Of a DNA stretch of 64,000 nt, positions 17,362-25,904 are shown in pieces. Source of the DNA: Bacillota bacterium (GTDB taxonomy: Bacteria; Bacillota; Clostridia; Lachnospirales; Lachnospiraceae). The stretch is from the NCBI GenBank assembly GCA_023439505.1, contig JAEXNR010000023.1, positions 106,331 to 170,330 on the forward strand. The letters are read 5' to 3'. The notes beneath the pieces were generated by a model that worked only from the letters and a program-made list of their open reading frames with translations, was not told where the DNA came from and ran no database searches. Position 1 is the first letter of the stretch. Each line of letters begins with the position of its first letter. The position numbers and the translations under genes were made by a program.

Positions 17362-17949
17362 ATGCAAATGAAACAATGCCCCAACGGTCATTTTTATGAC
17401 CAGTCAAGAACGCCGGAATGCCCTTATTGTAATAGTGCATCTGCTAATGTGAATTTGACGAGGCCGGTTTGGTCCGGAGCAGAGGCAGGGAATCCAATCG
17501 GTGCCACCGTTCCTGTGAACAACGCACCGTCCTCTGATCGTACCCGCTCCATCAATGCGGCTAGTGCCGGTGATATGGAACGTACGCAGGCAGTCATAAA
17601 GAAGGAAATCGGGATAGATCCTGTTGTAGGATGGCTGATTTGCATTGATGGACAGGAAAAAGGAAGGGATTACCGGATTCATGCGGACAATAATTATATC
17701 GGACGAAGCGAGAAGATGGATATCTGTATCCGGGGCGATGATACGATTTCAAGAGAAAATCACGCGGTGATCAGCTATGATTCCAGAGAGAATATCTATT
17801 ATTTTTCACCCGGTGAAGGCAGAAATATTGTACGCGTCAATGAAAAAGCAATCTTTAATACAGTTGAAATCAACATCTATGACAGAGTGGAACTGGGCAA
17901 TACGAAACTACTGTTTGTCCCGCTGTGTGGAGAGAAATTTAGCTGGTAG
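17362..17949 (+). CDS. FHA-domain protein with N-terminal zinc-ribbon-like motif
   Basis: A 195-residue soluble protein. An N-terminal zinc-binding motif (Cys6, His10, Cys20, Cys23; CPNGHFYDQ and CPYC) is followed by a low-complexity Thr/Ser-rich linker (about 30-75) that includes candidate phosphosites such as RTRS and ERTQ. An FHA domain (about 95-190) has the core GRSEK...SRENH, with the Arg and Ser-x-x-His expected for phosphothreonine binding. Such FHA proteins act as substrates and adaptors of Ser/Thr kinases. It is the first gene of the eight-gene island, which also has two kinases and two phosphatases. ATG 17362 is preceded by AGGAGG at 17350-17355. Confidence 0.88.
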   Translation: MQMKQCPNGHFYDQSRTPECPYCNSASANVNLTRPVWSGAEAGNPIGATVPVNNAPSSDRTRSINAASAGDMERTQAVIKKEIGIDPVVGWLICIDGQEKGRDYRIHADNNYIGRSEKMDICIRGDDTISRENHAVISYDSRENIYYFSPGEGRNIVRVNEKAIFNTVEINIYDRVELGNTKLLFVPLCGEKFSW

Positions 17950-18010
17950 GCAGAGCTGAGTAAGAAACTTGAGTGGTATCTAATATTAAGAAAAGGAATA
18001 ACATTCAGAT

Positions 18011-18778
18011 ATGAGAAATCGTATATTAAAAGTAACAATAGGTAATGTACATAATATCGGGAAACGGGAGAGCCAGCAGGATTCCTTTGGAATATCCGAT
18101 CTCTCCAATAAGAAACTATGCAAAGAAAACGGAATCTTTGCTGTTGTTGCAGACGGTATGGGGGGCTTGTCCGGAGGGGCACAGATCAGTGCGATTGTGA
18201 CCTCCCGCATGCTCAGTTACTTTGCCGGCTCAAAGGAGAAGGAAAGCCCGAAGCTGCTGTTGAATATGTTGTTTGATGCGAGCTTAGAGGTAAGAAATTA
18301 TCTGATGAGCCAGGGCAATCAGCACAGCGGCTCAACTGTAGTCAGTGTCCTGATCAGGGAGAATGAGCTGTATTTTCTGACGGTAGGTGACAGCAGAATC
18401 TATCTGCATCGGGGAGGTGAGCTGCTTTTGTTAAACAGGGAGCATATCTATGGAAGTGAGCTGGATGAAAAAGCGGCCAAAGGTGAGATTACGGTGGACG
18501 AAGCCAGAAATGATCCGCAGAGATCAGCTCTGACCAGTTATATTGGCATGGAGCATATCGCACTGATTGATCGTAATCTTCATCCTGTTACGCTGATGAA
18601 GGGAGATCGTATTCTGTTAATGAGTGACGGAATCTTCGGTACGCTGACAGGCGACGAGATCGGTGCAGTGGCAAAATATCATGCCTATGATGCTGCAATC
18701 AGTATGGAGAAAGCGGTTTTGAAGAAAGAAAAGAGCAATCAGGATAATTTTACTTCAATCATTATTGAGTTAGAATAG
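18011..18778 (+). CDS. PP2C-type Ser/Thr protein phosphatase (first copy)
   Basis: A 255-residue PPM/PP2C phosphatase, predicted to remove phosphates from Ser/Thr with two Mn/Mg ions. All metal-ligand motifs are seen in order: RESQQDSFG, VVADGMGGLSGG, VGDSRIYLH, LLMSDGIFG and NQDNFTSIIIE. It has no membrane segment, so it acts in the cytoplasm. Its obvious substrates are the island's kinases and FHA proteins. It lies between the zinc-ribbon FHA gene (61 bases upstream) and the protease-FHA gene (10 bases downstream). The start ATG has only a weak AAAAGGAATAACATTCAG upstream. A second PP2C gene of similar size lies at 21501-22226. Confidence 0.93.
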   Translation: MRNRILKVTIGNVHNIGKRESQQDSFGISDLSNKKLCKENGIFAVVADGMGGLSGGAQISAIVTSRMLSYFAGSKEKESPKLLLNMLFDASLEVRNYLMSQGNQHSGSTVVSVLIRENELYFLTVGDSRIYLHRGGELLLLNREHIYGSELDEKAAKGEITVDEARNDPQRSALTSYIGMEHIALIDRNLHPVTLMKGDRILLMSDGIFGTLTGDEIGAVAKYHAYDAAISMEKAVLKKEKSNQDNFTSIIIELE

Positions 18779-18788
18779 GGTGGATGGG

Positions 18789-20096
18789 ATGAAGCCGAAG
18801 AAATTTATGATATATACAGTAATTGCAGCTATTTTATTCCTAAATGTCGTTCCCGTCAGTGCTGCGAATAAGAATGTGCAGAATGCCAGATATGGGGTTG
18901 TACGTGTTCTGTGTGCGGGAGAAGATGAGCAGGGTTCCTTTGTCTCTGCCGGATCGGGCTTTGCCATCGGGAAACAGGGAGAGGCGGTCAGCTATTTCAT
19001 CACCAACAATCATGTGATATGTGATGCGCCGGAGAATGTATATCTGATTTTGAACAGCCTGGAGGATAGCAGCAGTATGATTCCGGCAAAGGTACTACAG
19101 ACCTGGCAATCTCCGGACCTGGCGATACTAAGGATTGATACGCCTATAACAGAGCGGATGGCTTTGCCCTTATTATCGGGCAATAGTTTTGAGGTTACCC
19201 AGAATGTATATGCGTTAGGATTCCCCGGAGTATCAGACAATATGAATGATAACGGCGGAAGCTGTCCTTCCACCATCGATGATATTACGGTTACGACAGG
19301 TACGGTAACAAAGGCAAGCACCAAGCTTTTGGATACCGTATGTGTACAGATTGATGCGGTAATTAATCATGGTAATTCCGGCGGACCGCTGGTGAACGAG
19401 AATGGTGAAGTGTTGGGAATCAACACCTATGGCGCTGTGAATCAGGATGGCAGCGCGGCGGACGGAACAAATTATGCCATTTATATCGATTATATCATGG
19501 AATATTGCGACAGCAATCAGATCCCTTATTATCAGCTTAGCACTGAGGCTATTGCAGGTTCAGAGGGGACCCCTCAGATAACTGAGGGCAGGAAGAACCC
19601 TGATCCGGGAACAGGAGGTGCAGGTGCCGAAAGCAGTGATAACACCATTTATTATAAGATCATCGTCGGTGCAGCGGTACTTGGTCTCGTCATCAGGTTT
19701 ATCATAAGGAAGAACAAGCGAAACGTAAAATCAGGTACGCCGTACAGCGTGAATCCCAATAGCATTCAGCAGAAGAATCCGGTCGCGGAGGGGATCCGGA
19801 TTACCGGCCTGAGCGGATTCTTTGCCGGTAACAGTTTTCCACTCAGGGATAAGATTGTTCTGGGAAGGGCGCCCGATCAATGTAATATTGTATTCCCGCC
19901 GGACGCACCGGGGGTAAGTGCGCTTCACTGTGAGCTCAGATATGGTGGCGGTCAGATTGAGTTGATGGACCGTGGGTCTACCTATGGTACCTTTCTGGGA
20001 GACAAAACAAGGCTGAAGAACAATGTCCCGTATCAGTTAAAACGCGGCGATATTTTCTATCTTGGCTCTGAAGTGAATCAGTTTCGTATCGGTTAG
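18789..20096 (+). CDS. Membrane trypsin-like (HtrA-type) protease with cytoplasmic FHA domain
   Basis: A 435-residue protein with an unusual domain order. A signal sequence or anchor (about residues 6-25) leads to a trypsin-like protease (about 30-245) with triad His75 (ITNNHVIC), Asp110 (SPDLAILRID) and Ser197 (HGNSGGPLV). A transmembrane helix at about 290-307 is followed by a basic stop-transfer patch, then an FHA domain (about 340-430) with core LGRAPD...SALHC. HtrA proteases normally end in PDZ; here an FHA module takes that place, putting the protease outside and a phosphothreonine reader inside. The FHA Ser-x-x-His motif is kept (SALH), and the Arg of GRAP is present. ATG 18789 is chosen for AGGGTGG at 18777-18783. 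Confidence 0.88.
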   Translation: MKPKKFMIYTVIAAILFLNVVPVSAANKNVQNARYGVVRVLCAGEDEQGSFVSAGSGFAIGKQGEAVSYFITNNHVICDAPENVYLILNSLEDSSSMIPAKVLQTWQSPDLAILRIDTPITERMALPLLSGNSFEVTQNVYALGFPGVSDNMNDNGGSCPSTIDDITVTTGTVTKASTKLLDTVCVQIDAVINHGNSGGPLVNENGEVLGINTYGAVNQDGSAADGTNYAIYIDYIMEYCDSNQIPYYQLSTEAIAGSEGTPQITEGRKNPDPGTGGAGAESSDNTIYYKIIVGAAVLGLVIRFIIRKNKRNVKSGTPYSVNPNSIQQKNPVAEGIRITGLSGFFAGNSFPLRDKIVLGRAPDQCNIVFPPDAPGVSALHCELRYGGGQIELMDRGSTYGTFLGDKTRLKNNVPYQLKRGDIFYLGSEVNQFRIG

Positions 20097-20150
20097 CGGG
20101 GTAGGGTCGAACCGGTACAGTAATCTATCGATACAGAAATGAGGCAGTAT

Positions 20151-21452
20151 ATGAAACAGGAACATAGAGGGACAACAGAATTTTATCATAAAGCAGCCAA
20201 TTCTACGTTGTCATTAAAGGATATCTTCTCCGATGTTTTCAAGAAGCATGATAAACATGACGGAGAAACGTTATTTATGGCCGGTACCTCCATATCCACG
20301 CCCAGTCCCGAAAGAATGCTTTATGAGTGGAGAAAACCATGGCTGTTTCTTAGAATATTAGTTGCGGGCTTTATTCTGCTGTTTCTTTTATATATCATGA
20401 TCATGCAGGGGTTCGGTGCTTATGCCATCAGTCCCTTTGCCTTTTTTGGTGCGGCTGTGGTTCCTTTTGCAGTCCTGTTATTCTACTGGGAGATGAATAT
20501 TCCACGCAATATCCCCATTTATCAGGTGTTGGTGATGTTCTTTGCCGGTGGTGTGATCTCCTTGATTCTGACTGGGATTTTTAACGGATATCTGGGGGAA
20601 ATGCCTGCATTTCTTGCACCGCTTACGGAAGAACCGGCAAAACTTTTGGCGCTGTGCTTGTTCTTAAGAAACCGGAAGTATCGTTATACCTTGAATGGGA
20701 TTTTAATCGGTGGTGCCATCGGCGCCGGATTTGCCGTAATAGAGACGGCGGGCTATTTCTGGAACAGCAGCTTTTTACTGTCCACACTGGTAATCAGGGC
20801 GGTACTCTCACCGGGCGGTCATGTGATTTGGGCGGCGATCTACGGTGGAGCCCTTGCGATGATCAAAGGAGGAAATAAGTTTACTATTTCTTACTTTAAG
20901 CATCCGGTGTTCTTGAAATATTTCTTTATCTCCTTTGGGCTGCACTTCATGTGGAATTATGATTTTAGTATTTTACCCCTTCCTTTCTTTGGGGATGTGA
21001 AATATTTACTGTTAATGATAGCGGCCTGGCTTGTTCTTTTATCGTTGCTGAAGAAAGGAATCCGGCAGATTTTAGACATTGGGGACAGTATGGTCTTTGC
21101 ACCGGAGGGAAGGTCCGAAGGTGAAGACGGCGCACCTGTACAGGCGGAGCTTTATGCTGTGTCCGGTCTTTATGCGGGTCAGTCCATTCCCCTGATGAAG
21201 GGTAAGATTGTATTAGGCAGGGACCCTTCCAGCTGTAATCTGATCTTTCCCTCAGATCAGGAAGGGATCAGCAGAACTCATTGTACGGTTACCTATGATG
21301 GTAAGACCGTTTGGATCTGTGACAACGGTTCGAGTAACGGGACCTTCTTAAGCAATGGGGAGAGGCTGCAGGCAGGAAGGATGATCAGAATCTTGCCGGG
21401 GCAGAGATTTTATCTGGCCAATGGGAACACGATGTTTGAATTACGTAATTAA
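20151..21452 (+). CDS. PrsW-family intramembrane protease fused to FHA domain
   Basis: A 433-residue polytopic membrane protein. About seven to eight helices span residues 65-310 and carry PrsW (glutamic-type intramembrane protease) motifs: APLTEEPAK (Glu160, Glu161), VIETAGYF (Glu198) and SPGGHVIW (His224). PrsW cleaves anti-sigma factors in Bacillus, and related proteins cut small membrane proteins. A C-terminal FHA domain (about 340-430) has core LGRDPSSCN...SRTHC and SSNGTFLSNGE. This would tie regulated proteolysis to phosphothreonine signalling. ATG 20151 is preferred over 20139 because GAGG stands six bases before it. No anti-sigma factor is encoded in the island. Confidence 0.88.
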   Translation: MKQEHRGTTEFYHKAANSTLSLKDIFSDVFKKHDKHDGETLFMAGTSISTPSPERMLYEWRKPWLFLRILVAGFILLFLLYIMIMQGFGAYAISPFAFFGAAVVPFAVLLFYWEMNIPRNIPIYQVLVMFFAGGVISLILTGIFNGYLGEMPAFLAPLTEEPAKLLALCLFLRNRKYRYTLNGILIGGAIGAGFAVIETAGYFWNSSFLLSTLVIRAVLSPGGHVIWAAIYGGALAMIKGGNKFTISYFKHPVFLKYFFISFGLHFMWNYDFSILPLPFFGDVKYLLLMIAAWLVLLSLLKKGIRQILDIGDSMVFAPEGRSEGEDGAPVQAELYAVSGLYAGQSIPLMKGKIVLGRDPSSCNLIFPSDQEGISRTHCTVTYDGKTVWICDNGSSNGTFLSNGERLQAGRMIRILPGQRFYLANGNTMFELRN

Positions 21453-21500
21453 CAGATCATGTGAAACGAGCAGGCAAACAGAACGTGAATGAGGTGGGTT

Positions 21501-22226
21501 ATGGAATTTATGACTGCCGGTTTTAGTGGCAAGGGTGGAAGATCCGGGAATGAAGATGCTATCTTTATCCGGCAGGAAGGAAGTACCTGTCTGGCGGTGG
21601 TGGCAGATGGTCTGGGAATGCACGGTGGTGGCGAAATAGCCTCTGCTGCTGCGGTAGAGGCCATCTCTATGTACCTGGAAAACGAGGCGGATCCGGATAA
21701 AAAGCTTCTTCAGGAGTGCATTGAAGCTGCCAATCAGGCGGTATTATCAAAACAGACGGTTACCTGCAAAATGAAAAGTACGGCTGCAGTTCTATTATCG
21801 AGGAATAGAAGGCTGGCTTTTGCACATGTGGGAGATTCAAGAATTTACTACTTTGTGAACAAGAAGATCAGCTATCAGTCTGTGGATCACAGCGTTTCAC
21901 AGATGGCGGTAAATACAGGTGAGATCACGCCTGCTCAAATCAGATTTCATGAAGATCGCAATCGTCTGCTGCGGGCCCTCGGAGGCGGAGAGAAAATCAG
22001 GCCGGATATCGTCCTTGCGGATCGAAAGGCAGCAGAGGGGGATGCATTTTTGCTCTGCTCTGACGGTTTTTGGGAATATGTTCTGGAAGCTGAGATGGAG
22101 CTTGATTTGCTAAAATCGGATACACCTCAGGAGTGGTTGTCTTATTTGCTGGAGCGGGTGGGCAGGCGCATCGACGCCAGTCATGATAATCTGTCTGCAA
22201 TTGCGGTTTTTGTGTGTGGGAAGTAG
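21501..22226 (+). CDS. PP2C-type Ser/Thr protein phosphatase (second copy)
   Basis: A 241-residue PPM phosphatase, cytoplasmic and without membrane segments. The motifs are RSGNEDAIF, VVADGLGMHGGG (Leu-Gly-Met in place of the usual Met-Gly-Gly), HVGDSRIYYF, LLCSDGFWEY and SHDNLSAIAVF. It differs from the first island PP2C throughout, so the two are not recent duplicates and may have separate substrates. It lies 48 bases after the PrsW-FHA gene and 42 before the VWA-FHA gene. ATG 21501 is chosen, with GAGGTGG just before it; ATG 21489 precedes that site and is less likely. Confidence 0.92.
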   Translation: MEFMTAGFSGKGGRSGNEDAIFIRQEGSTCLAVVADGLGMHGGGEIASAAAVEAISMYLENEADPDKKLLQECIEAANQAVLSKQTVTCKMKSTAAVLLSRNRRLAFAHVGDSRIYYFVNKKISYQSVDHSVSQMAVNTGEITPAQIRFHEDRNRLLRALGGGEKIRPDIVLADRKAAEGDAFLLCSDGFWEYVLEAEMELDLLKSDTPQEWLSYLLERVGRRIDASHDNLSAIAVFVCGK

Positions 22227-22268
22227 TTAGGCAGCGGTTGTATATTTAATTCATACGGGGGATATAAG

Positions 22269-23798
22269 ATGATGAAGAAACTGATAGTTTTTATTTTGAT
22301 CGTTCTATTTTTGCTGCCATCTGCGGCATATGCGGTGCAGCCGTTAGCTGTAAATCTGGAAGGCATTGATCTGCAGACCAATCAGCTCTCCCTATATTTT
22401 AATACCAATTATGATAAAGCGTTATCAAAAGAGCAATTAACCGTTAAGGCGGGTGCTATAGAGCTGCCGGTACTGGATTTGAAATCAGTGGAAGCATCGG
22501 GCTGCGGAATTACCTATCTGTTTCTGGTGGATGTATCAGGATCCATTAAGGAGAAGAAGCTGGCTGATATGAAGTCGATGATGAACGGCATAGTAAGCCG
22601 TATGGGGGAGAAGGATAACGGAGCCATTATGCTGGTAGGCAACGATTCTGTTCTGAAAGCCTTCGAATCAGGTAAAGACAATCTGCAGACACAGATTACA
22701 GCCATTGAAAATTCTTCACAAGACACCAACCTTTATGCAGCCATCATTCAGGCGCTTGATATTTTAAACACAGATGCAAAGGTACAGACAAAAAAATGCC
22801 TCATTGTACTATCTGATGGGGAGGATGATTTTAAAACCGGTTATACCAGAGAGGAAGTTAATACCAAGGTGGAGGAAGCGAATATCCCCATCTTTACCAT
22901 TGCAATGCTGAGTCCGGATGCTTCCTCCAATTTAATTGAGGCTTCTAAGGTTTTTGCAAGCTTTGCCAGACAATCGGCGGGTGGAATGGGCGTCACTTAC
23001 GGATTGGACCAAACAACGACAGAAGACATCTCCGGGCAGATTCTTAACAGCATTCGGCAGGGGTATATCGCGGTAACGGATTTATCCGGACTGACGATAG
23101 AAAATGATCAGAGTTATCTGGAGATTAACATAGATATCGCAGATTATGGGAATGCGAAGGATGGATATACCATAACGTCATCCCTCTTAAGGGACCAGAT
23201 CATAGCGCCCACTCCGACACCGGAGGCAACTTTGGCACCGGCCCAGGCACAGGAGTCAGGGGCAGAGACGGCTGCAGAAGATACGATGGATGAGGGTAAG
23301 GATGAGAATCGTTGGTTGATTATCGTTGGTGTGACAGTCTGCCTCCTGCTGATCTGCCTCCTGCTATTGATAGGAATCCGTCGAAGAAGCAGGAAGAAAA
23401 AGCAATTGGCGGCTATTTCGCAGTCTGATACAAACGGGGAGAGGACTGCGATTGACAAAACCTCACCCATATCATTACAGCCGCTGCCTAAATTAAACCT
23501 GCTATTTACCAGGGTGGGAATCGTAGAGAACGAGACCTATACGGTTATCATAGAGAAGGAACTCATCATCGGAAGGGACTTTGTCAAAGCACAGCTTGTA
23601 TTTTCCCAGGATGAGCTGCTTTCCTCCCAGCACTGCAGATTAGTCTATCAGAAAGGCGGATTGTATCTGGAGGATATGAATTCAACCAATGGAACCTATG
23701 TAAATGGTGTGCCTGTCAGGTATCAGCATTTATTGGAACAGGATGACATTATTTTAATTGGTTCCATGGAACTTCGGATTAATTGGAAAGTTGAATAG
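22269..23798 (+). CDS. Secreted VWA-domain protein with transmembrane helix and cytoplasmic FHA domain
   Basis: A 509-residue bitopic protein. A signal peptide (about 1-22) is followed by a beta-rich stretch, then a von Willebrand A domain (about 80-260) with an intact metal-ion site DVSGS (88-92), DTNLYAA and LSDGEDD. A Pro/Thr/Glu-rich linker (about 315-345), a transmembrane helix (about 350-370) and a basic patch lead to an FHA domain (about 410-505) with GRDF...SSQHC and STNGTYVNG. The VWA domain could bind a protein or ligand outside while the FHA docks on phosphorylated partners inside. ATG 22269 follows GGGGGATATAAG. Small gaps place it in the same operon as its neighbours. Confidence 0.88.
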   Translation: MMKKLIVFILIVLFLLPSAAYAVQPLAVNLEGIDLQTNQLSLYFNTNYDKALSKEQLTVKAGAIELPVLDLKSVEASGCGITYLFLVDVSGSIKEKKLADMKSMMNGIVSRMGEKDNGAIMLVGNDSVLKAFESGKDNLQTQITAIENSSQDTNLYAAIIQALDILNTDAKVQTKKCLIVLSDGEDDFKTGYTREEVNTKVEEANIPIFTIAMLSPDASSNLIEASKVFASFARQSAGGMGVTYGLDQTTTEDISGQILNSIRQGYIAVTDLSGLTIENDQSYLEINIDIADYGNAKDGYTITSSLLRDQIIAPTPTPEATLAPAQAQESGAETAAEDTMDEGKDENRWLIIVGVTVCLLLICLLLLIGIRRRSRKKKQLAAISQSDTNGERTAIDKTSPISLQPLPKLNLLFTRVGIVENETYTVIIEKELIIGRDFVKAQLVFSQDELLSSQHCRLVYQKGGLYLEDMNSTNGTYVNGVPVRYQHLLEQDDIILIGSMELRINWKVE

Positions 23799-23818
23799 AA
23801 AGAATGTGAGGAATTGGT

Positions 23819-25816
23819 ATGAATGAGGGAATATCACCTGAACTGCTGTGTATGAACTGCATGTCACAGGAAACAAAAGAAGGGATATGTCCGGTTTGCG
23901 GTTTTGATGAACGAAACGATCAGATGTCACCCCACCATCTTTTGTTACGGACCATATTGAACGGAAAGTATCTTGTAGGACGTGTACTGGGAGAGGGCGG
24001 TTTTGGAATTACATATCTGGGCTGGGATTTGAATCTGGATCTAAAAATAGCTATTAAAGAGTACTATCCTACCGGCTTTGTTACCAGAGAGAATACCTCA
24101 ACGAATACGGTAATGCCATATGCCGGTGAGAAAACGGAGTTTTTTCAAAGCGGTCGTGAGAAGTTTGTGGAAGAAGCCAAGCGACTGGCAAGATTTTATA
24201 CCTTGCCGGGAATCGTCTCCATCAAAGACTTCTTTCTGGAAAACAGTACCGCCTATATTGTAATGGAATATGTGGAAGGGGAAACACTGAAGCAGTATTT
24301 GGCACGTATGGGTGGCAAGGTCCCGGCAGATATGATGCTTGAGTTGATGAAACCGCTCATGAAGTCCTTAATTGAGATTCACAGAGCCGGTATTATTCAC
24401 CGGGACATCAGTCCGGACAATATCATGATCACAAAGGAAGGCAATATTAAATTAATTGATTTTGGAGCCGCGAGAGATTTCGCCAACAGCGGGAATAAAA
24501 GTCTCTCTGTGATGCTAAAGCCCGGGTATGCACCGGAGGAACAGTATCGCACCAGAGGGGTGCAGGGACCCTGGACGGATATTTACGCCCTTTGCGCCAC
24601 CATTTATAAGGCAATCACAGGGGTAACACCGGATGAATCCATTGAACGAACCCGTTTGGACGAACTGAAGAAACCCTCCGAGCTTGGAGCTGCAATTCGT
24701 AAGTCTCAGGAAACGGCACTTCTGAAGGGAATGGAAGTGTTACAGGAGCATCGCTTTCAGAATGTGGAGGAATTGATCCACTCCGTATATGATCAGGAGA
24801 GCGCAATACCTTCTTCGCAGCCTTTGCCACAGCCATCTCCGCAGCCTATGCCACAGCCTAAGCCACCGCTTTCATCAGCTCCATACCCACAGCAGATAAA
24901 GCAAAGAGCAGAAAGCAGCATTTCTCCTATATTTAAAGATAACTTCGTTGACAAAGTGCCCTATGAGGCGAAGAAACCGGAGTATATTAAGGTCTCGAAA
25001 AAATTTGTGGGATTCGCGGCGGTGTGTGTGGCCATCATACTTTTGTTCGCAATCAGGCCATTTAGCAGAGACAATCATGTGACACCATACATCTCGGAGC
25101 CTGCCGTCAATGATATTACAGAACAACCGGCTTCACAGGAGATCACCCGGGAGCCGTATCTGTCCGATCCGACAGAGACGCCTGATTCAGAGGAAACCAC
25201 TCAGGAGCCGTATCTGTCTGACCCGGCAGAGACGCCTGATTCAGAGAAAATCACTCAGGAGCCGTATCTTTCTGATCCGGTTGATACGCCTGATTCAGAG
25301 GAGATCAGCGATCCGTATCTGTCCGATCCGGTATATGGATCTGATACTATTACGGATGCATCATATGATACCGGATCCCAGGAAGATATCACAAATATCA
25401 AGAATGTATATAATTCCCATTACGTGGACACGGTTACTTATACGGAGGATATCACCCAGAGCTGCAGCTTAGATCCCGCCCAGCCCGTATATGAGGAGAT
25501 GGAGGTATTAAGCGGAAGCTTAACAACAGTTAGCGAGTGGGATTTTTATCGAATCGAGATCTTTGAGGATAACTGTGAGCTACATGTAGTTCTTGATCCC
25601 GAATATGAGTTTGATTTTCATGACATCAGAATCTGCATCTGGGATTCGGACTATAATTTACTGTATGACGGAAAGGCCTATAACCCAGACACGGAATTTA
25701 TTCAATATAATGCAAGTTCTGTGTTAAATAAGGGCGACTGTTATATCGGGATCTATCGGGTCGATAATATGAGTGATTGGGTAATCAATTACCAGTTCTA
25801 TTACTTCTCGTATTAA
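23819..25816 (+). CDS. Receptor Ser/Thr protein kinase A, zinc ribbon plus PPC-like ectodomain
   Basis: A 665-residue kinase. A four-Cys zinc-ribbon motif opens it (Cys11, 14, 24, 27). The Hanks-type kinase domain (about 50-325) has glycine loop GEGGFG (58-63), Lys80 in AIKEYY, HRDISPDN (194-201) and DFG (214-216); HRDISPDN replaces the usual HRDLKPEN and is shared with its paralogue. A Pro/Gln linker (330-360), a transmembrane helix (about 397-413) and a tandem EPYLSDP repeat (445-505) follow. The last ~125 residues form a beta-rich domain like pre-peptidase PPC domains. The ectodomain probably senses an envelope signal. It follows the VWA-FHA gene by 20 bases; kinase B follows with 76 bases between the stop and the next coding sequence start region. 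Confidence 0.93.
   Translation: MNEGISPELLCMNCMSQETKEGICPVCGFDERNDQMSPHHLLLRTILNGKYLVGRVLGEGGFGITYLGWDLNLDLKIAIKEYYPTGFVTRENTSTNTVMPYAGEKTEFFQSGREKFVEEAKRLARFYTLPGIVSIKDFFLENSTAYIVMEYVEGETLKQYLARMGGKVPADMMLELMKPLMKSLIEIHRAGIIHRDISPDNIMITKEGNIKLIDFGAARDFANSGNKSLSVMLKPGYAPEEQYRTRGVQGPWTDIYALCATIYKAITGVTPDESIERTRLDELKKPSELGAAIRKSQETALLKGMEVLQEHRFQNVEELIHSVYDQESAIPSSQPLPQPSPQPMPQPKPPLSSAPYPQQIKQRAESSISPIFKDNFVDKVPYEAKKPEYIKVSKKFVGFAAVCVAIILLFAIRPFSRDNHVTPYISEPAVNDITEQPASQEITREPYLSDPTETPDSEETTQEPYLSDPAETPDSEKITQEPYLSDPVDTPDSEEISDPYLSDPVYGSDTITDASYDTGSQEDITNIKNVYNSHYVDTVTYTEDITQSCSLDPAQPVYEEMEVLSGSLTTVSEWDFYRIEIFEDNCELHVVLDPEYEFDFHDIRICIWDSDYNLLYDGKAYNPDTEFIQYNASSVLNKGDCYIGIYRVDNMSDWVINYQFYYFSY
25151..25330 (+). 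repeat. Tandem 54-bp repeat inside kinase A
   Basis: Three full copies and one partial copy begin near 25151, 25205, 25259 and 25310, each encoding an EPYLSDP...TPDSEE unit of about 18 residues. Unit spacing is 54, 54 and 51 bases. It lies just outside the predicted membrane helix and probably acts as an acidic stalk; copy number may vary between strains. Confidence 0.85.
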
Positions 25817-25904
25817 GAATATCAAATACGAGCCAAAATACTCATATCTTCGGTCTATAATTAAGGTGCAAATCACAGAGAAATGAAAGGGAGTGGTAAC
25901 TATA

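Noticed and set aside
17404..17682. Minus-strand frames opposite the first FHA gene
   Set aside because: Antisense shadows of a gene with zinc-ribbon and FHA motifs.
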